64,000 nucleotides of DNA from Minicystis rosea. Its GTDB lineage: Bacteria; Myxococcota_A; Polyangia; Polyangiales; Polyangiaceae. Position numbers and translations under genes: made by a program. Every line of letters begins with the position of its first letter. The stretch's first letter is position 1. Shown piece by piece: positions 18,307 to 26,173 of the stretch. Location: the NCBI GenBank assembly GCA_001931535.1, contig CP016211.1:62001-126000 (forward strand), read 5' to 3'. The notes under the pieces are model-generated. The model searched no databases. It was not told the DNA's origin and saw nothing but the letters and a program-made list of their open reading frames with translations.

Positions 18307-19112
18307 GCACGCCCGAGGTCGTCTACCTCCACCTCGACACGCACGGCGTGACCGCCGAGCTCTTCTTGAACGGCTTCCCGCTGGTCCGGAGCACGTGGCT
18401 GCCCGAGGGCAACGCCGAGCTGTGCGCGCATCCCTTCCTCGTGCCCGGCGAGAACGAGATCGTGCTGCGCATCGAGCCCGGCTCGCGCCCCGCGCTCGCC
18501 GCGACGGAGAGCCGCGTGCTCGCGCGCGAAGGCGCGAGCGCCGTGGCCCAGCTCGTCCGCTATCCCGTCGGCACCGACGTCCTCCCCGAGAACGGCACCG
18601 TCCTCGGCAAGATCGCGTGGACCGCGAGCAGCGCGGGCAGCGAGGTCTTCCCGATCGAGCAACGCGGTCAGGTCTACGTCGGCGCCGCCTACGGCCGCTG
18701 GTCGTGGCAGGACGCGCCCGTGTTGACCCTCGACGAATCGCTGCTCGCCGAGGCGCGCGCCGTGATCGAGGCCTATGGTCACGCGCTCTGCTACGGGACC
18801 ACCGCCGAGCTCGCGAGCCTGATGCGCATCAGCCTCGCCGATCAAGCGCGCGCCTTCCCCGACTGGCCCGTGGACGAGCAGGACAAGATGCTCGACCGTC
18901 TCGTCGCCTACTATCACAAGGCGCCCGAGCCTCGATTTTCGCTGGATCCCGAGCGTCACGACTTTCGGCTCGTCGCCTCTGGGCGCGTGCTCCAGTGTGT
19001 CGACGACGACTTCAAGGGCAGCCTGCGCCTCCGCGATCCCGACGGTGGCCGCGACGTCCGCATGCCCATCTGCCTCGCGCGCATCGACGGTGTCCTGCGG
19101 CCCGTCCGCTGA
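18303..19112 (+). CDS. Protein of unknown function, cassette gene 3
   Basis: 269 aa. Its ATG overlaps the previous stop (ATGA), so it is translationally coupled. The first 110 residues are a beta-sandwich-like region with VYLHLDTHGVTAELFLNGFPL and FLVPGENEIVLRIEPG, which reads like a carbohydrate-binding or adaptor-type fold. The C-terminal half is helical (ARAVIEAYGHALCYGTTAELASLM) and ends in two strands (GRVLQCVDDDFKGSLRLRD). No signal peptide. A role as chaperone, adaptor or immunity partner of the gene 2 product is a guess based on coupling. Confidence 0.65.
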   Translation: MSTPEVVYLHLDTHGVTAELFLNGFPLVRSTWLPEGNAELCAHPFLVPGENEIVLRIEPGSRPALAATESRVLAREGASAVAQLVRYPVGTDVLPENGTVLGKIAWTASSAGSEVFPIEQRGQVYVGAAYGRWSWQDAPVLTLDESLLAEARAVIEAYGHALCYGTTAELASLMRISLADQARAFPDWPVDEQDKMLDRLVAYYHKAPEPRFSLDPERHDFRLVASGRVLQCVDDDFKGSLRLRDPDGGRDVRMPICLARIDGVLRPVR

Positions 19113-19507
19113 CGATCGGGGCGAGCGCGGCCAGCGAAATTCTCGGGAATCCCGGACCGGGCGTTTGACAAGGTGGGGGCCGTACGCTACGGCCTCGCGC
19201 ATTCGTATCTCGTCCCGCCTCAGCGTTCCCGGACCCGGCATCACGTTCTCGATGCATGACGCCCGCTCGCGCGCCGCACGCCTGATCACGATGGGGCGGC
19301 ACGCGGCCCCAAACCACACGCCGGCAGCGCTGGCGTGGATCGCGTCGGGCTTTTGAGCGCGTTGCTCGGTCGCCTTCGATCCGCGTCGCGCGCTTCGTGC
19401 GGCCCCATGGCCGCGCCGATGCGCCGGCGCGAGCGAGCCGCCTGCCTGCGCAAAGTCGCCGGGTGGGGCTTGTGCTGAGGCCCTTCTCCCGACAATCTGC
19501 ACGCCCC
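19113..19507. other. Intergenic region ahead of thrS
   Basis: 395 bases. It contains one copy of the stem-loop family (19291-19338). I looked for a T-box or other leader for thrS and did not see one. No gene is apparent and the thrS start has no strong ribosome binding site. Confidence 0.45.
19291..19338 (+). repeat. Double stem-loop repeat, copy 1
   Basis: ATGGGGCGGCACGCGGCCCC followed by AAACC and a second stem of about ten pairs with a small bulge (19314-19338). It is preceded by TGATCACG, the same flank as the copy at 22734-22778. Same layout as the copies after infC and after the kinase gene, with different stem bases, which suggests that structure is conserved. Confidence 0.55.
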
Positions 19508-21565
19508 ATGTCCCTCGAAACCAGCTCCGAGCAGCCGGGCGCCGCGGCGCCGGCAAAGGTCACCGTTCGCGACGTCCTCGGCGACGTCTTGGCCAAGGAT
19601 CCGAGCATCGTCGGCGCCCGCGTCGACGGCCGCCTCCTCGACATCCACACGCCCTTCGCCCGCACGGAGACCACGAAGATCGAGCCCGTCCGCGGCAACG
19701 ATCCCGACGGGCTGCGCATCATCCGGCACTCGGCCGCGCACGTGATGGCGGACGCGGTGCAGCGGCTCTTCCCCGGCACCAAGGTGACCTTCGGGCCGGC
19801 GACGGCGCAGGGCTTCTACTACGACTTCGACAAGCCGGGCGGCCCCTTCACCGACGAAGATCTCGCGAAGATCGAGAACGAGATGCGCGAGATCATCAAG
19901 AAGGGCCTGCCCTTCCGGCGCGAGCCGATCGCGCGCGCGGAGGCCGAGAAGCTCTTCTCGGGGATGGGCGAGACGTACAAGCGCGAGCACATCGACTCCA
20001 TCCCCAAGGACGAGGAGATCTCGCTCTACCGTCACGGCTCCGTCGACGGCGAGTGGCTCGACCTCTGCGAGGGCCCGCACGTCCCCACCACGAAGCAGCT
20101 CGGCGCGGTGAAGCTCATCAGCGTGGCCGGCGCGTACTGGCGCGGTGACGAGCGCAACCCGATGCTCCAGCGCGTCTACGGCACCGCGTTCCCCTCGCAG
20201 AAGGCGCTCGACGCCTGGCTGAAGCAGCTCGAGGAAGCGAAGGCCCGCGACCACCGCAAGCTCGGCAAAGAGCTCGAGCTCTTCATGTTCCACGAGTGGG
20301 CGCCGGCGATGCCCTTCCTCCTGCCGAAGGGCGCGTTCATCTACAACGGCCTCGTCGAGTACGTGCGCGACCAGTACCGCACCGAGGGCTACGAGGAGGT
20401 GATGACGCCGCAGATCTTCGACAAGCGCCTCTTCGAGACGAGCGGCCACTGGGCGCACTACGTCGACAACATGTTCTTCGGCACGACCCAGGATCGTCTG
20501 GAAGAGCTGTTCGCCGACCCGACGTTCGCCCCGCGGGTGGAGAAGTTCCTGGCCGCCAAGAAGTCCGGCGACGAGAAGACGGCGTCCGAGCTCATCAAAT
20601 CGTTCGTCGACCTCGCGCAGAAGCCGATGAACTGCCCGAGCCACTGTCTGATGTTCAAGCACCGCCGGCGCAGCTATCGCGAGCTCCCCTGGCGCGTCGC
20701 CGACTTCGGCCGCCTGCACCGCTACGAGCGCGGCGGCGTGGTTCATGGCATGGCCCGCGTGCGCAGCTTCTGCCAAGACGACGCGCACGTCTTCAGCCCC
20801 GCCTCGCAGCTCGAAGACGAGATCGATCGGTTCATCAAGTTCTTCTACGGCGTCTATTCGGCGCTCGGCTTCCAGAAGATCGACATCAAGCTCGCCACGC
20901 GGCCCGACGATCGCATCGGCACCGACGAGCAGTGGGACAACGCCGAGGGCGCGCTCGAGGCCGTGCTCAAGAAGCAAGGCCTCCCGTTCACCTTCTCGCC
21001 GAAGGAGGGCGCGTTCTACGGCCCGAAGTACGAGTTCCACGTCGAGGACGCGCTCGGCCGTTCGTGGCAGCTCGGCACCTGTCAGATCGATTACGGCCTG
21101 CCCGATCGCTTCGAGCTCGAGTACATCGGCGCCGACGGCGCGGCCCACCGGCCGGTCATGCTCCACCGCGCCATCTACGGCTCGCTGGAGCGCTTCTTCT
21201 CGGTCTACATCGAGCACACGGGCGGGACGTTCCCGGTGTGGCTGGCCCCGGAGCAGGCCGTGATCATCACGGTCAGCGACAGGCAGGACGAGTACGCCAA
21301 GGAGGTGGTCGCCCACCTGGCGAGCCTCGGCCTCCGGTCCCGCGCCGATCTCAGCTCGGACAAGCTCGGCGCCAAGAAGCGCAACGCTCGCCTCCTGCGC
21401 GTGCCGTACATCGTGGTGGTGGGCGATCGCGAGGCGGAGAACCGGCAGGTCGCGCCTTGGTCCCGCGAGCAGAACGCCGACCTGGGCGCGATGCCGCTCG
21501 AGGATTTCGCGGCTCGTCTGGCCGCCGAAGCCCGGCCTCCGCGGCTGGGAAAGAAGGCGTCCTGA
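19508..21565 (+). CDS. thrS: Threonine-tRNA ligase (ThrRS)
   Basis: 685 aa. It charges tRNA-Thr with threonine. Order: TGS domain (residues 15-75, VTVRDVLGDVLAKD), editing domain with RHSAAHVMADAV and CEGPHVP, class II catalytic core with motif 1 (EVMTPQIFDKRLFETSGHW), KPMNCPSHC carrying the zinc Cys, motif 2 (FGRLHRYERGG), SFCQDDAHVF, motif 3 (VMLHRAIYGSLERFF), and the anticodon domain (VIITVSDRQDEYAKEV). Two points differ from E. coli: MNCPSH in place of MNCPGH, and about 36 extra residues before that motif (DRLEELFADPTFAPRVEKF onward). ATG at 19508 matches the family N-terminus. Confidence 0.97.
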   Translation: MSLETSSEQPGAAAPAKVTVRDVLGDVLAKDPSIVGARVDGRLLDIHTPFARTETTKIEPVRGNDPDGLRIIRHSAAHVMADAVQRLFPGTKVTFGPATAQGFYYDFDKPGGPFTDEDLAKIENEMREIIKKGLPFRREPIARAEAEKLFSGMGETYKREHIDSIPKDEEISLYRHGSVDGEWLDLCEGPHVPTTKQLGAVKLISVAGAYWRGDERNPMLQRVYGTAFPSQKALDAWLKQLEEAKARDHRKLGKELELFMFHEWAPAMPFLLPKGAFIYNGLVEYVRDQYRTEGYEEVMTPQIFDKRLFETSGHWAHYVDNMFFGTTQDRLEELFADPTFAPRVEKFLAAKKSGDEKTASELIKSFVDLAQKPMNCPSHCLMFKHRRRSYRELPWRVADFGRLHRYERGGVVHGMARVRSFCQDDAHVFSPASQLEDEIDRFIKFFYGVYSALGFQKIDIKLATRPDDRIGTDEQWDNAEGALEAVLKKQGLPFTFSPKEGAFYGPKYEFHVEDALGRSWQLGTCQIDYGLPDRFELEYIGADGAAHRPVMLHRAIYGSLERFFSVYIEHTGGTFPVWLAPEQAVIITVSDRQDEYAKEVVAHLASLGLRSRADLSSDKLGAKKRNARLLRVPYIVVVGDREAENRQVAPWSREQNADLGAMPLEDFAARLAAEARPPRLGKKAS

Positions 21566-21767
21566 GCGGCGAACCGACCGGCTTCGAGGGGTGGGGGAGG
21601 TCTCCCCGGACGTTTTCCCGTCCTGGGAGGCTCTCTCCGCCGTTGCTTGCCGGCAAAAGTCAGGCGACATTTGGCCGCGGGTGGAAGGCCCAGCGTCGCG
21701 CAGCGCATGGTGCGCGCGCGTACGCCGTCGGTCGAACACCGCGCATTTCGTAGTACGCAGTACATGG

Positions 21768-21786
21768 GCCCGGGGTCGTCCCGGGC
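21768..21786 (+). promoter_or_regulatory. Hairpin just upstream of the infC ribosome binding site
   Basis: GCCCGGG (21768-21774), loop GTCGT, CCCGGGC (21780-21786): a perfect 7-base stem ending two bases before GAAGGAGG at 21789-21796. It lies in the 245-base thrS-infC gap. Its position would allow control of IF3 translation; no direct evidence. Confidence 0.5.
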
Positions 21787-21810
21787 GCGAAGGAGGCACC
21801 GGAACATCAC

Positions 21811-22518
21811 ATGGCGATGAGACGCTTCGATCCTCGGGGTGGCCCTCAGCGGGGCCCGCAGATTCGTATCAACCAGCGCATCAGGGTCCCCGAGGTTCGG
21901 GTGATCGGCGACACCGGCGAGATGCTGGGCATCCTGCCGACGCAGGAAGCGCTGCGCCGCGCGCAGGAGAAGGGCCTCGATCTCGTCGAGGTCAACCCGA
22001 AGGCCGAGCCGCCCGTCTGCAAGATCCTCGACTTCGGCAAGTTCAAATACGACGAGAAGAAGAAGGCCCGCGAGGCCAAGCGCAAGCAGAGCGTCGTCGA
22101 GATCAAGGAGATCAAGCTCCGCCCGAAGACGGACGATCACGATCTCGCCTTCAAGGCGCGCGCTGCTCTCCGCTTCCTCGAGGCTGGTCACAAGGTCAAG
22201 TTCACCGTGCGCTTCCGTGGCCGTGAGATCACGCACCCCGAGAAGGCGCAGGAGCAGCTCGACTGGATCGTCAAGGAGTGCGACGAGATCGCCAACGTCG
22301 AGGTGCGCCCCGCGATGGAGCAGCGCACGATGACGCTGTTGATGGCGCCCAAGCCCGCCATCATGCAGAAGGTCGCGCAGGCCAAGGTCGCCGCCGAGAA
22401 GGCTCGGCAGCGCGCCAAGGAAGAGGAGCTCGAGAAGCTCGAACGCGAGCTCGAAGAGCGCGACGGGGACGACGAGGACGACGAGGACGACGAGGACGAG
22501 GATCAGGCCGAGGCCTGA
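21811..22518 (+). CDS. infC: Translation initiation factor IF-3 with acidic C-terminal extension
   Basis: 235 aa, about 55 longer than typical IF3. It binds the 30S subunit, checks the initiation codon and prevents subunit joining. N-domain: INQRIRVPEVRVIGDTGEMLGILPTQEAL; linker: KFKYDEKKKAREAKRKQ; C-domain: VVEIKEIKLRPKTDDHDLAFKAR, VKFTVRFRGREITHPE, QRTMTLLMAPK. After residue 180 comes a charged coiled coil (KVAAEKARQRAKEEELEKLER) and a tail of almost only Asp/Glu. Such a tail is known from the Myxococcus IF3, Dsg. The start is ATG at 21811, 14 bases after GAAGGAGG; no in-frame AUU, AUC or AUA lies between. No rpmI/rplT follows; the next gene is convergent. Confidence 0.97.
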   Translation: MAMRRFDPRGGPQRGPQIRINQRIRVPEVRVIGDTGEMLGILPTQEALRRAQEKGLDLVEVNPKAEPPVCKILDFGKFKYDEKKKAREAKRKQSVVEIKEIKLRPKTDDHDLAFKARAALRFLEAGHKVKFTVRFRGREITHPEKAQEQLDWIVKECDEIANVEVRPAMEQRTMTLLMAPKPAIMQKVAQAKVAAEKARQRAKEEELEKLERELEERDGDDEDDEDDEDEDQAEA

Positions 22519-22523
22519 TCGAG

Positions 22524-22567
22524 ATGGGGCCGCAAGCGGCTCCAAACCCAGGCCGGACGAGCCGGCC
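22524..22567 (+). repeat. Double stem-loop repeat, copy 2 (after infC)
   Basis: Begins 6 bases after the infC stop. Stem 1: GGGGCCGC/GCGGCTCC (22526-22543). Linker AAACCCA. Stem 2: GGCCGG-ACGAG-CCGGCC (22551-22567). It is an inverted near-copy of 22734-22778, so the pair forms a 44-base inverted repeat across the convergent infC/kinase gap. The 166 bases between the arms hold further hairpin-prone sequence (e.g. CCCGGGGC near 22582) but no gene. Could be a terminator-type element or a small mobile repeat. Confidence 0.65.
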
Positions 22568-22733
22568 GCTCGCACGCAGCCCGGGGCACCGGCCCCGGGC
22601 AACCGCGCGCGTCACGCTCGGTGCGCAACGAACCACGACATCCAAGGGAGCTGATGCCGCGCGGCCCGAAAGGGATCGAGCAGCTCGGCTCGCGGGAGAG
22701 ACGAGCGCGCCTCTCTCCTCGGCTTGGATCAAC

Positions 22734-22778
22734 GGCCGGCTCGTCCGGCCTGGGGTTTGGGGCCGCAAGCGGCCCCAT
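22734..22778 (-). repeat. Double stem-loop repeat, copy 3 (after the kinase gene, inverted)
   Basis: Reads on the minus strand as TGATCACG then ATGGGGCCGC..., starting 5 bases after the kinase stop. Stem 1: 22759-22776, eight complementary bases. Stem 2: GGCCGG-CTCGT-CCGGCC at 22734-22750. Matches copy 2 over the whole length except the loop and one extra C. Confidence 0.65.
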
Positions 22779-22783
22779 CGTGA

Positions 22784-24172
22784 TCAATGCGGGATGAGCC
22801 CGCCGAACCACGCGCCCGCCGCCACCACCGCGGCGACGACCAGCACCACCACCGCCGTCATCGAGCTCTTGCCCTTCGCCGGCGGAGGTGCGGGCTCGTC
22901 GCTCTCTTCGGCGCGCTCGATCGTGGACGACGGCGGAGCCTTCGTGCTCTCGGGAGCTGCGGAGGCCTTGGCCGGCTCCGCCTTCGTCGCCTTCGGCGCC
23001 GCCGCTTCCGGCGCGCTCTCCTCCGCAGCGGGAGCCTTCTTCGTCACGCTCGGCGAACGCACCGACATCGCGGGCGCCGCCAGCTCGTCGGCCCAGCTCC
23101 CGATGTCCTCGAAGCCGACCTTGAGCGGCTCGTCGGGCCTGGCCGCGGGCGCGGTCGGGTTCTTGTCGTCCTGGAGCGAGGTGAACTCGAGCAGCGCTTC
23201 TTCGATCAGCTTGTCGATGATCGAGCTCTTTTCTGGCTGCGATTTGCGGCGTTGTGCGACGACGGTGCGCACCAGCTCGGCGATGTCGTACGCCGTCACC
23301 GGGTGGCCGTGGCGGAAGAGGAACGCCGTCAAATCGCGGCCGAAATCACGCGCCGTCGCGTAGCGCTTGTCGGGCTCGCGCGCGAGCGCGCGGGCGATGA
23401 TCTTCTCGAGCTCGGCGGGCACCGCGGGGTTGAGCTCGCGGAGGCTCGGGATCACGGCCTCCCGCACGAGCTTCACGGTGGCGAAGTCGGTGTCGCCGGA
23501 GAAGAGGCGCCGGCCCGAGAGCATCTCCCAGAGGATGATGCCCACCGCGAAGATGTCGGTGCGATGATCGATCGCCTGCCCCTGCGCTGCCTCCGGCGAG
23601 AGGTAGCCGTACTTGCCCTTGATGACGCCGGCCTCGCTCTTTTCGAGCTGGCTCGTCGCCTTGGCGAGACCGAAGTCGACGATCTTCACCTCGCCGTGCT
23701 TGGTGATGAGCACGTTCGGCGGCGACATGTCGCGATGGATGATCTCGAGCGGCTTGCCGTCGCCGCCGCGAAGCTCGTGCGCGTACGTGAGTCCCTCGCA
23801 GAGCCGCTCCGCGATGTAGCACGCGTGCTCGATGGGGAAGACGCGGCCGCCCCTGCGGAGGTGCTCGATGACGGCCTTGAGATCGGCGCCGTCGACGTAC
23901 TCCATCACGATGAAGTACGCGTTGTCGCCCACGCCGATGTCGAAGACCTGCGCGACGTTCGAGTGCGTGAGGTTCGCGGAGAGGCGCGCCTCGTCGAGGA
24001 ACATCGCGATGAAGCGCTTCTTCTCGCTGAGCGAGGGGAGGACGCGCTTGATCGCGACCTGCTTCTTGAAGCCCTCGATCCCGGCGCTCTCCGCGATGAA
24101 GACCTCCGCCATGCCGCCGGAGGCGAGCCGCTCGACGACGCGGTAACGCTGCTGCTGGTGGCCTTCGTTCAA
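22784..24172 (-). CDS. Membrane-anchored Ser/Thr protein kinase
   Basis: 462 aa. Kinase domain at residues 10-275: glycine loop LASGGMAEVF, ATP Lys in VAIKRVLP, catalytic loop IIHRDMSPPNVLI, DFGLAKA, activation segment ending GYLSPEAA, and DIFAVGIILWEM. The catalytic loop has Ser where most Ser/Thr kinases have Lys (HRDxK). Residues about 300-435 are a low-complexity Ala/Pro/Glu/Lys linker, and a single transmembrane helix (MTAVVVLVVAAVVAAGAWF) is at the end, with almost nothing outside the cytosol. This suggests anchoring rather than extracytoplasmic sensing. The upstream neighbour, 187 bases away on the same strand, is a Pro-rich protein. Confidence 0.93.
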   Translation of the reverse strand: MNEGHQQQRYRVVERLASGGMAEVFIAESAGIEGFKKQVAIKRVLPSLSEKKRFIAMFLDEARLSANLTHSNVAQVFDIGVGDNAYFIVMEYVDGADLKAVIEHLRRGGRVFPIEHACYIAERLCEGLTYAHELRGGDGKPLEIIHRDMSPPNVLITKHGEVKIVDFGLAKATSQLEKSEAGVIKGKYGYLSPEAAQGQAIDHRTDIFAVGIILWEMLSGRRLFSGDTDFATVKLVREAVIPSLRELNPAVPAELEKIIARALAREPDKRYATARDFGRDLTAFLFRHGHPVTAYDIAELVRTVVAQRRKSQPEKSSIIDKLIEEALLEFTSLQDDKNPTAPAARPDEPLKVGFEDIGSWADELAAPAMSVRSPSVTKKAPAAEESAPEAAAPKATKAEPAKASAAPESTKAPPSSTIERAEESDEPAPPPAKGKSSMTAVVVLVVAAVVAAGAWFGGLIPH

Positions 24173-24359
24173 GGAATCCTCGCTTGGCTCGGTTCGCGCG
24201 CGCCCGCGCTGCGCGGACGCGCGGGCTCGTCTCCACCTCGCTTGGATCTACCGCAACTCGCCGCGCCTCGTTGGGGAAAGAGCAGGCCCGCGCCGCGCCC
24301 GTGAGCATCGCGCGCGCCCCACCGGGCGAAGTCCCGAGGAATCTCGCTCGCGAATCCCG

Positions 24360-25481
24360 TCAGCGAAGCCTTCGGCCCGGCCCGATGATGCCGCGGCGAA
24401 CCGGCGGCGGACCACGCGGTGTGGGCGGCCCTGCGTCGGCGTCGTTCGTGACCGGCACCGGCGGCGGGCTTACAGGACGCGGCGGCGGGGCAGGTGGAGG
24501 CAACGTGCTCGTGCGCTTCGGCGGTGGCAACGCAAACGCAGGCGGCGCCGCGTGCGTGGGCGCAGGGACCGCATAGGCTCCCGGCGGCATCCGAGGCGCA
24601 GGCATCGGGGGAGCGGGCGCACGCATCGGCGGCGGATGAGGAGGCGCATGCGGCGCCGTCGCTCGATAGAGCGGCAGCGTCAGGGTGACCTCGGTCACGC
24701 TGATGCTCACGAGATCCTCTGCATCGAGCGGCTCGTCGCTCTCGGGCAGCTCGTACGACAGCTCCAGCGCCGGAGGCGGGGGACGCTGCTCGCTCGGCTC
24801 ACGGGCCGCGCGCTCCGCCGTCGCCATGGCCCACGCCCGCGCGGCCTGCGCCGGATCCGACCACGAAGCGCCGCTCGGTTGCGCATGTCCCGGCAACGGA
24901 TACGTGGCCGTCGGATCCACATGCGCCGTCGTCGTCTGCGCCGGCAACGGATACGTGGCCGTCGGATCCGCATGCGCCGCTGCATACGAAGGCAACGGCG
25001 CGGCGCTCACGGGCACCGCGGCTGCCGCTTGCGGCAACGGGAACGTGGCCGTCGGATCCGCATGCGCGGGCGCTCTGGGCAGCGGCGCCGGCAGCGCCGG
25101 AGGCGGCGGTGTCGCTTGCGTGGAGGGCACCTGCGGTGCGGCCTTCTCGACCGCTGCCTCGCGGCTCGACGCGACCTCGCGATGCGCCTCCACCTCTTGT
25201 TCCGTGCGGGCTCGGTACTCGACGTCTTCGATGGGCATCGTGCGCAGCAGCACGAACTTCCCATTCTCGCGATGCACGAAGAGCGCGGACGCACCGAGGC
25301 GCAGCTCTCCGACGAGGCCGCCGGGCGCGCTCAAATCGAGGCAGGCCACGAATTGCGCGCCGACGCAGCGATCCGTGCCTTGCGCCGCTTGTCCCGGGGA
25401 CAGCGTCCAGACGCAGATGCCTTCGTCGTCGAGCAGGTACGTGCACGTCCTCGTGTGGACGGCGTAAGTCATGTCGGCCAT
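24360..25481 (-). CDS. Pro-rich protein with a short N-terminal domain and 12-residue repeats
   Basis: 373 aa. Residues 1-95 form a compact domain (YAVHTRTCTYLLDDEGICVWTL, FVACLDLSAPGGLVGELRLG) that I cannot name; it is widespread in appearance to sequences I know from myxobacterial hypothetical proteins. Residues 120-215 contain three copies of AH[AV]DPTAT[FY]PLP. An acidic strand-rich patch (LELSYELPESDEPLDAEDLVSI) follows, and the last 90 residues are about 40 per cent proline. No signal peptide or membrane helix. It could be a scaffold or a disordered partner of the kinase encoded downstream; this is inference from position. Confidence 0.7.
   Translation of the reverse strand: MADMTYAVHTRTCTYLLDDEGICVWTLSPGQAAQGTDRCVGAQFVACLDLSAPGGLVGELRLGASALFVHRENGKFVLLRTMPIEDVEYRARTEQEVEAHREVASSREAAVEKAAPQVPSTQATPPPPALPAPLPRAPAHADPTATFPLPQAAAAVPVSAAPLPSYAAAHADPTATYPLPAQTTTAHVDPTATYPLPGHAQPSGASWSDPAQAARAWAMATAERAAREPSEQRPPPPALELSYELPESDEPLDAEDLVSISVTEVTLTLPLYRATAPHAPPHPPPMRAPAPPMPAPRMPPGAYAVPAPTHAAPPAFALPPPKRTSTLPPPAPPPRPVSPPPVPVTNDADAGPPTPRGPPPVRRGIIGPGRRLR
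24891..25067 (-). repeat. Three 36-base coding repeats
   Basis: Copies at 24891-24926, 24942-24977 and 25032-25067 are nearly identical (plus-strand core ACGTGGCCGTCGGATCC). They encode the AHxDPTATxPLP units of the Pro-rich protein. The high DNA identity implies recent duplication or conversion. Confidence 0.85.
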
Positions 25482-25536
25482 GCGCGCTCGCTGCCGATCA
25501 TGAAACAGGAAGTTGGCGAGACGGCGAGCTTTTTCG

Positions 25537-26097
25537 TCACGCGGCCGCGAAGCGGACCGTCGGCTCGGAGAGGAGCGCCCGGCGGCGCGACGCCGGCGCG
25601 GCGGCCCGGCGGCGATCGTCGATCTCGGCGGTCAGCATCTCGCGCACGAGCTCCAAGAACGCGGGGAAGCTCTCCACGCGCTCGACGATCTCGTTGACCC
25701 ACACCACCACTTCGAGCTCGCCGTCCTCGCTCGCGCCGGCGCGATCCCAGGCGAAGATCGTCTCACCGGTCGCATCGATGCCGAAGGGCACGAGGTCCGA
25801 GCCGCTCACGCCGGGCGCATCGATCACCATGCGCGTCAGATCCACGTACGTTCCACGCGCGAGCGGCTTCGTCCCGAGCAGGCTCGCGCCGTGATAGAGC
25901 TGCGGCACGCCGTCGTGCACCTCGAGCAGCTCGCGGTAGCTCGGCGGCAGCGCTCGGCCCAGGCGACGCTCCACGGCTTCGATGGCGCGCGGCGCCGCCC
26001 CGAGGGGCGGCAGGACCGGCATGCCGGCGCGCGGATCGAGCCGCGCGAGATCGAGCTTGAGCCCGCGGATCTCTTGGAGGAGGGACAGCCAACGCAT
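25537..26097 (-). CDS. SMI1/KNR4 (SUKH) family protein
   Basis: 186 aa. Contains the SUKH core: IEAVERRLGRALPPSYRELLEVHDGVPQL, then LVPFGIDATGETIFAWDRAG (the G.D..G..++.W.. strand pair) and VVVWVNEIVERVESFPAFLELV. SUKH proteins often act as immunity proteins for polymorphic toxins or as general protein-binding modules. No toxin gene is adjacent here, so the role is open. It precedes the Pro-rich gene by 55 bases on the same strand. Confidence 0.88.
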   Translation of the reverse strand: MRWLSLLQEIRGLKLDLARLDPRAGMPVLPPLGAAPRAIEAVERRLGRALPPSYRELLEVHDGVPQLYHGASLLGTKPLARGTYVDLTRMVIDAPGVSGSDLVPFGIDATGETIFAWDRAGASEDGELEVVVWVNEIVERVESFPAFLELVREMLTAEIDDRRRAAAPASRRRALLSEPTVRFAAA

Positions 26098-26173
26098 GCG
26101 CGGAACCTACGCGCCGAGGCCCTCCGCTACCAAGAAACGGGCATGCGATAGGTGGCACCAGGTAGGACCTCGA

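Noticed and set aside
19113..19507. T-box or other leader of thrS
   Set aside because: No T-box core sequence or terminator/antiterminator pair could be seen; only the dispersed stem-loop is present.
21797..21810. Rare AUC/AUU start for infC
   Set aside because: An ATC at 21806 exists but is out of frame with IF3; codons in frame between the ribosome binding site and the ATG are not start codons.
22568..22733. Insertion sequence or MITE between the inverted stem-loop copies
   Set aside because: The arms follow each gene's stop closely, and no target-site duplication is visible; two terminator-like units in a convergent gap explain it better.
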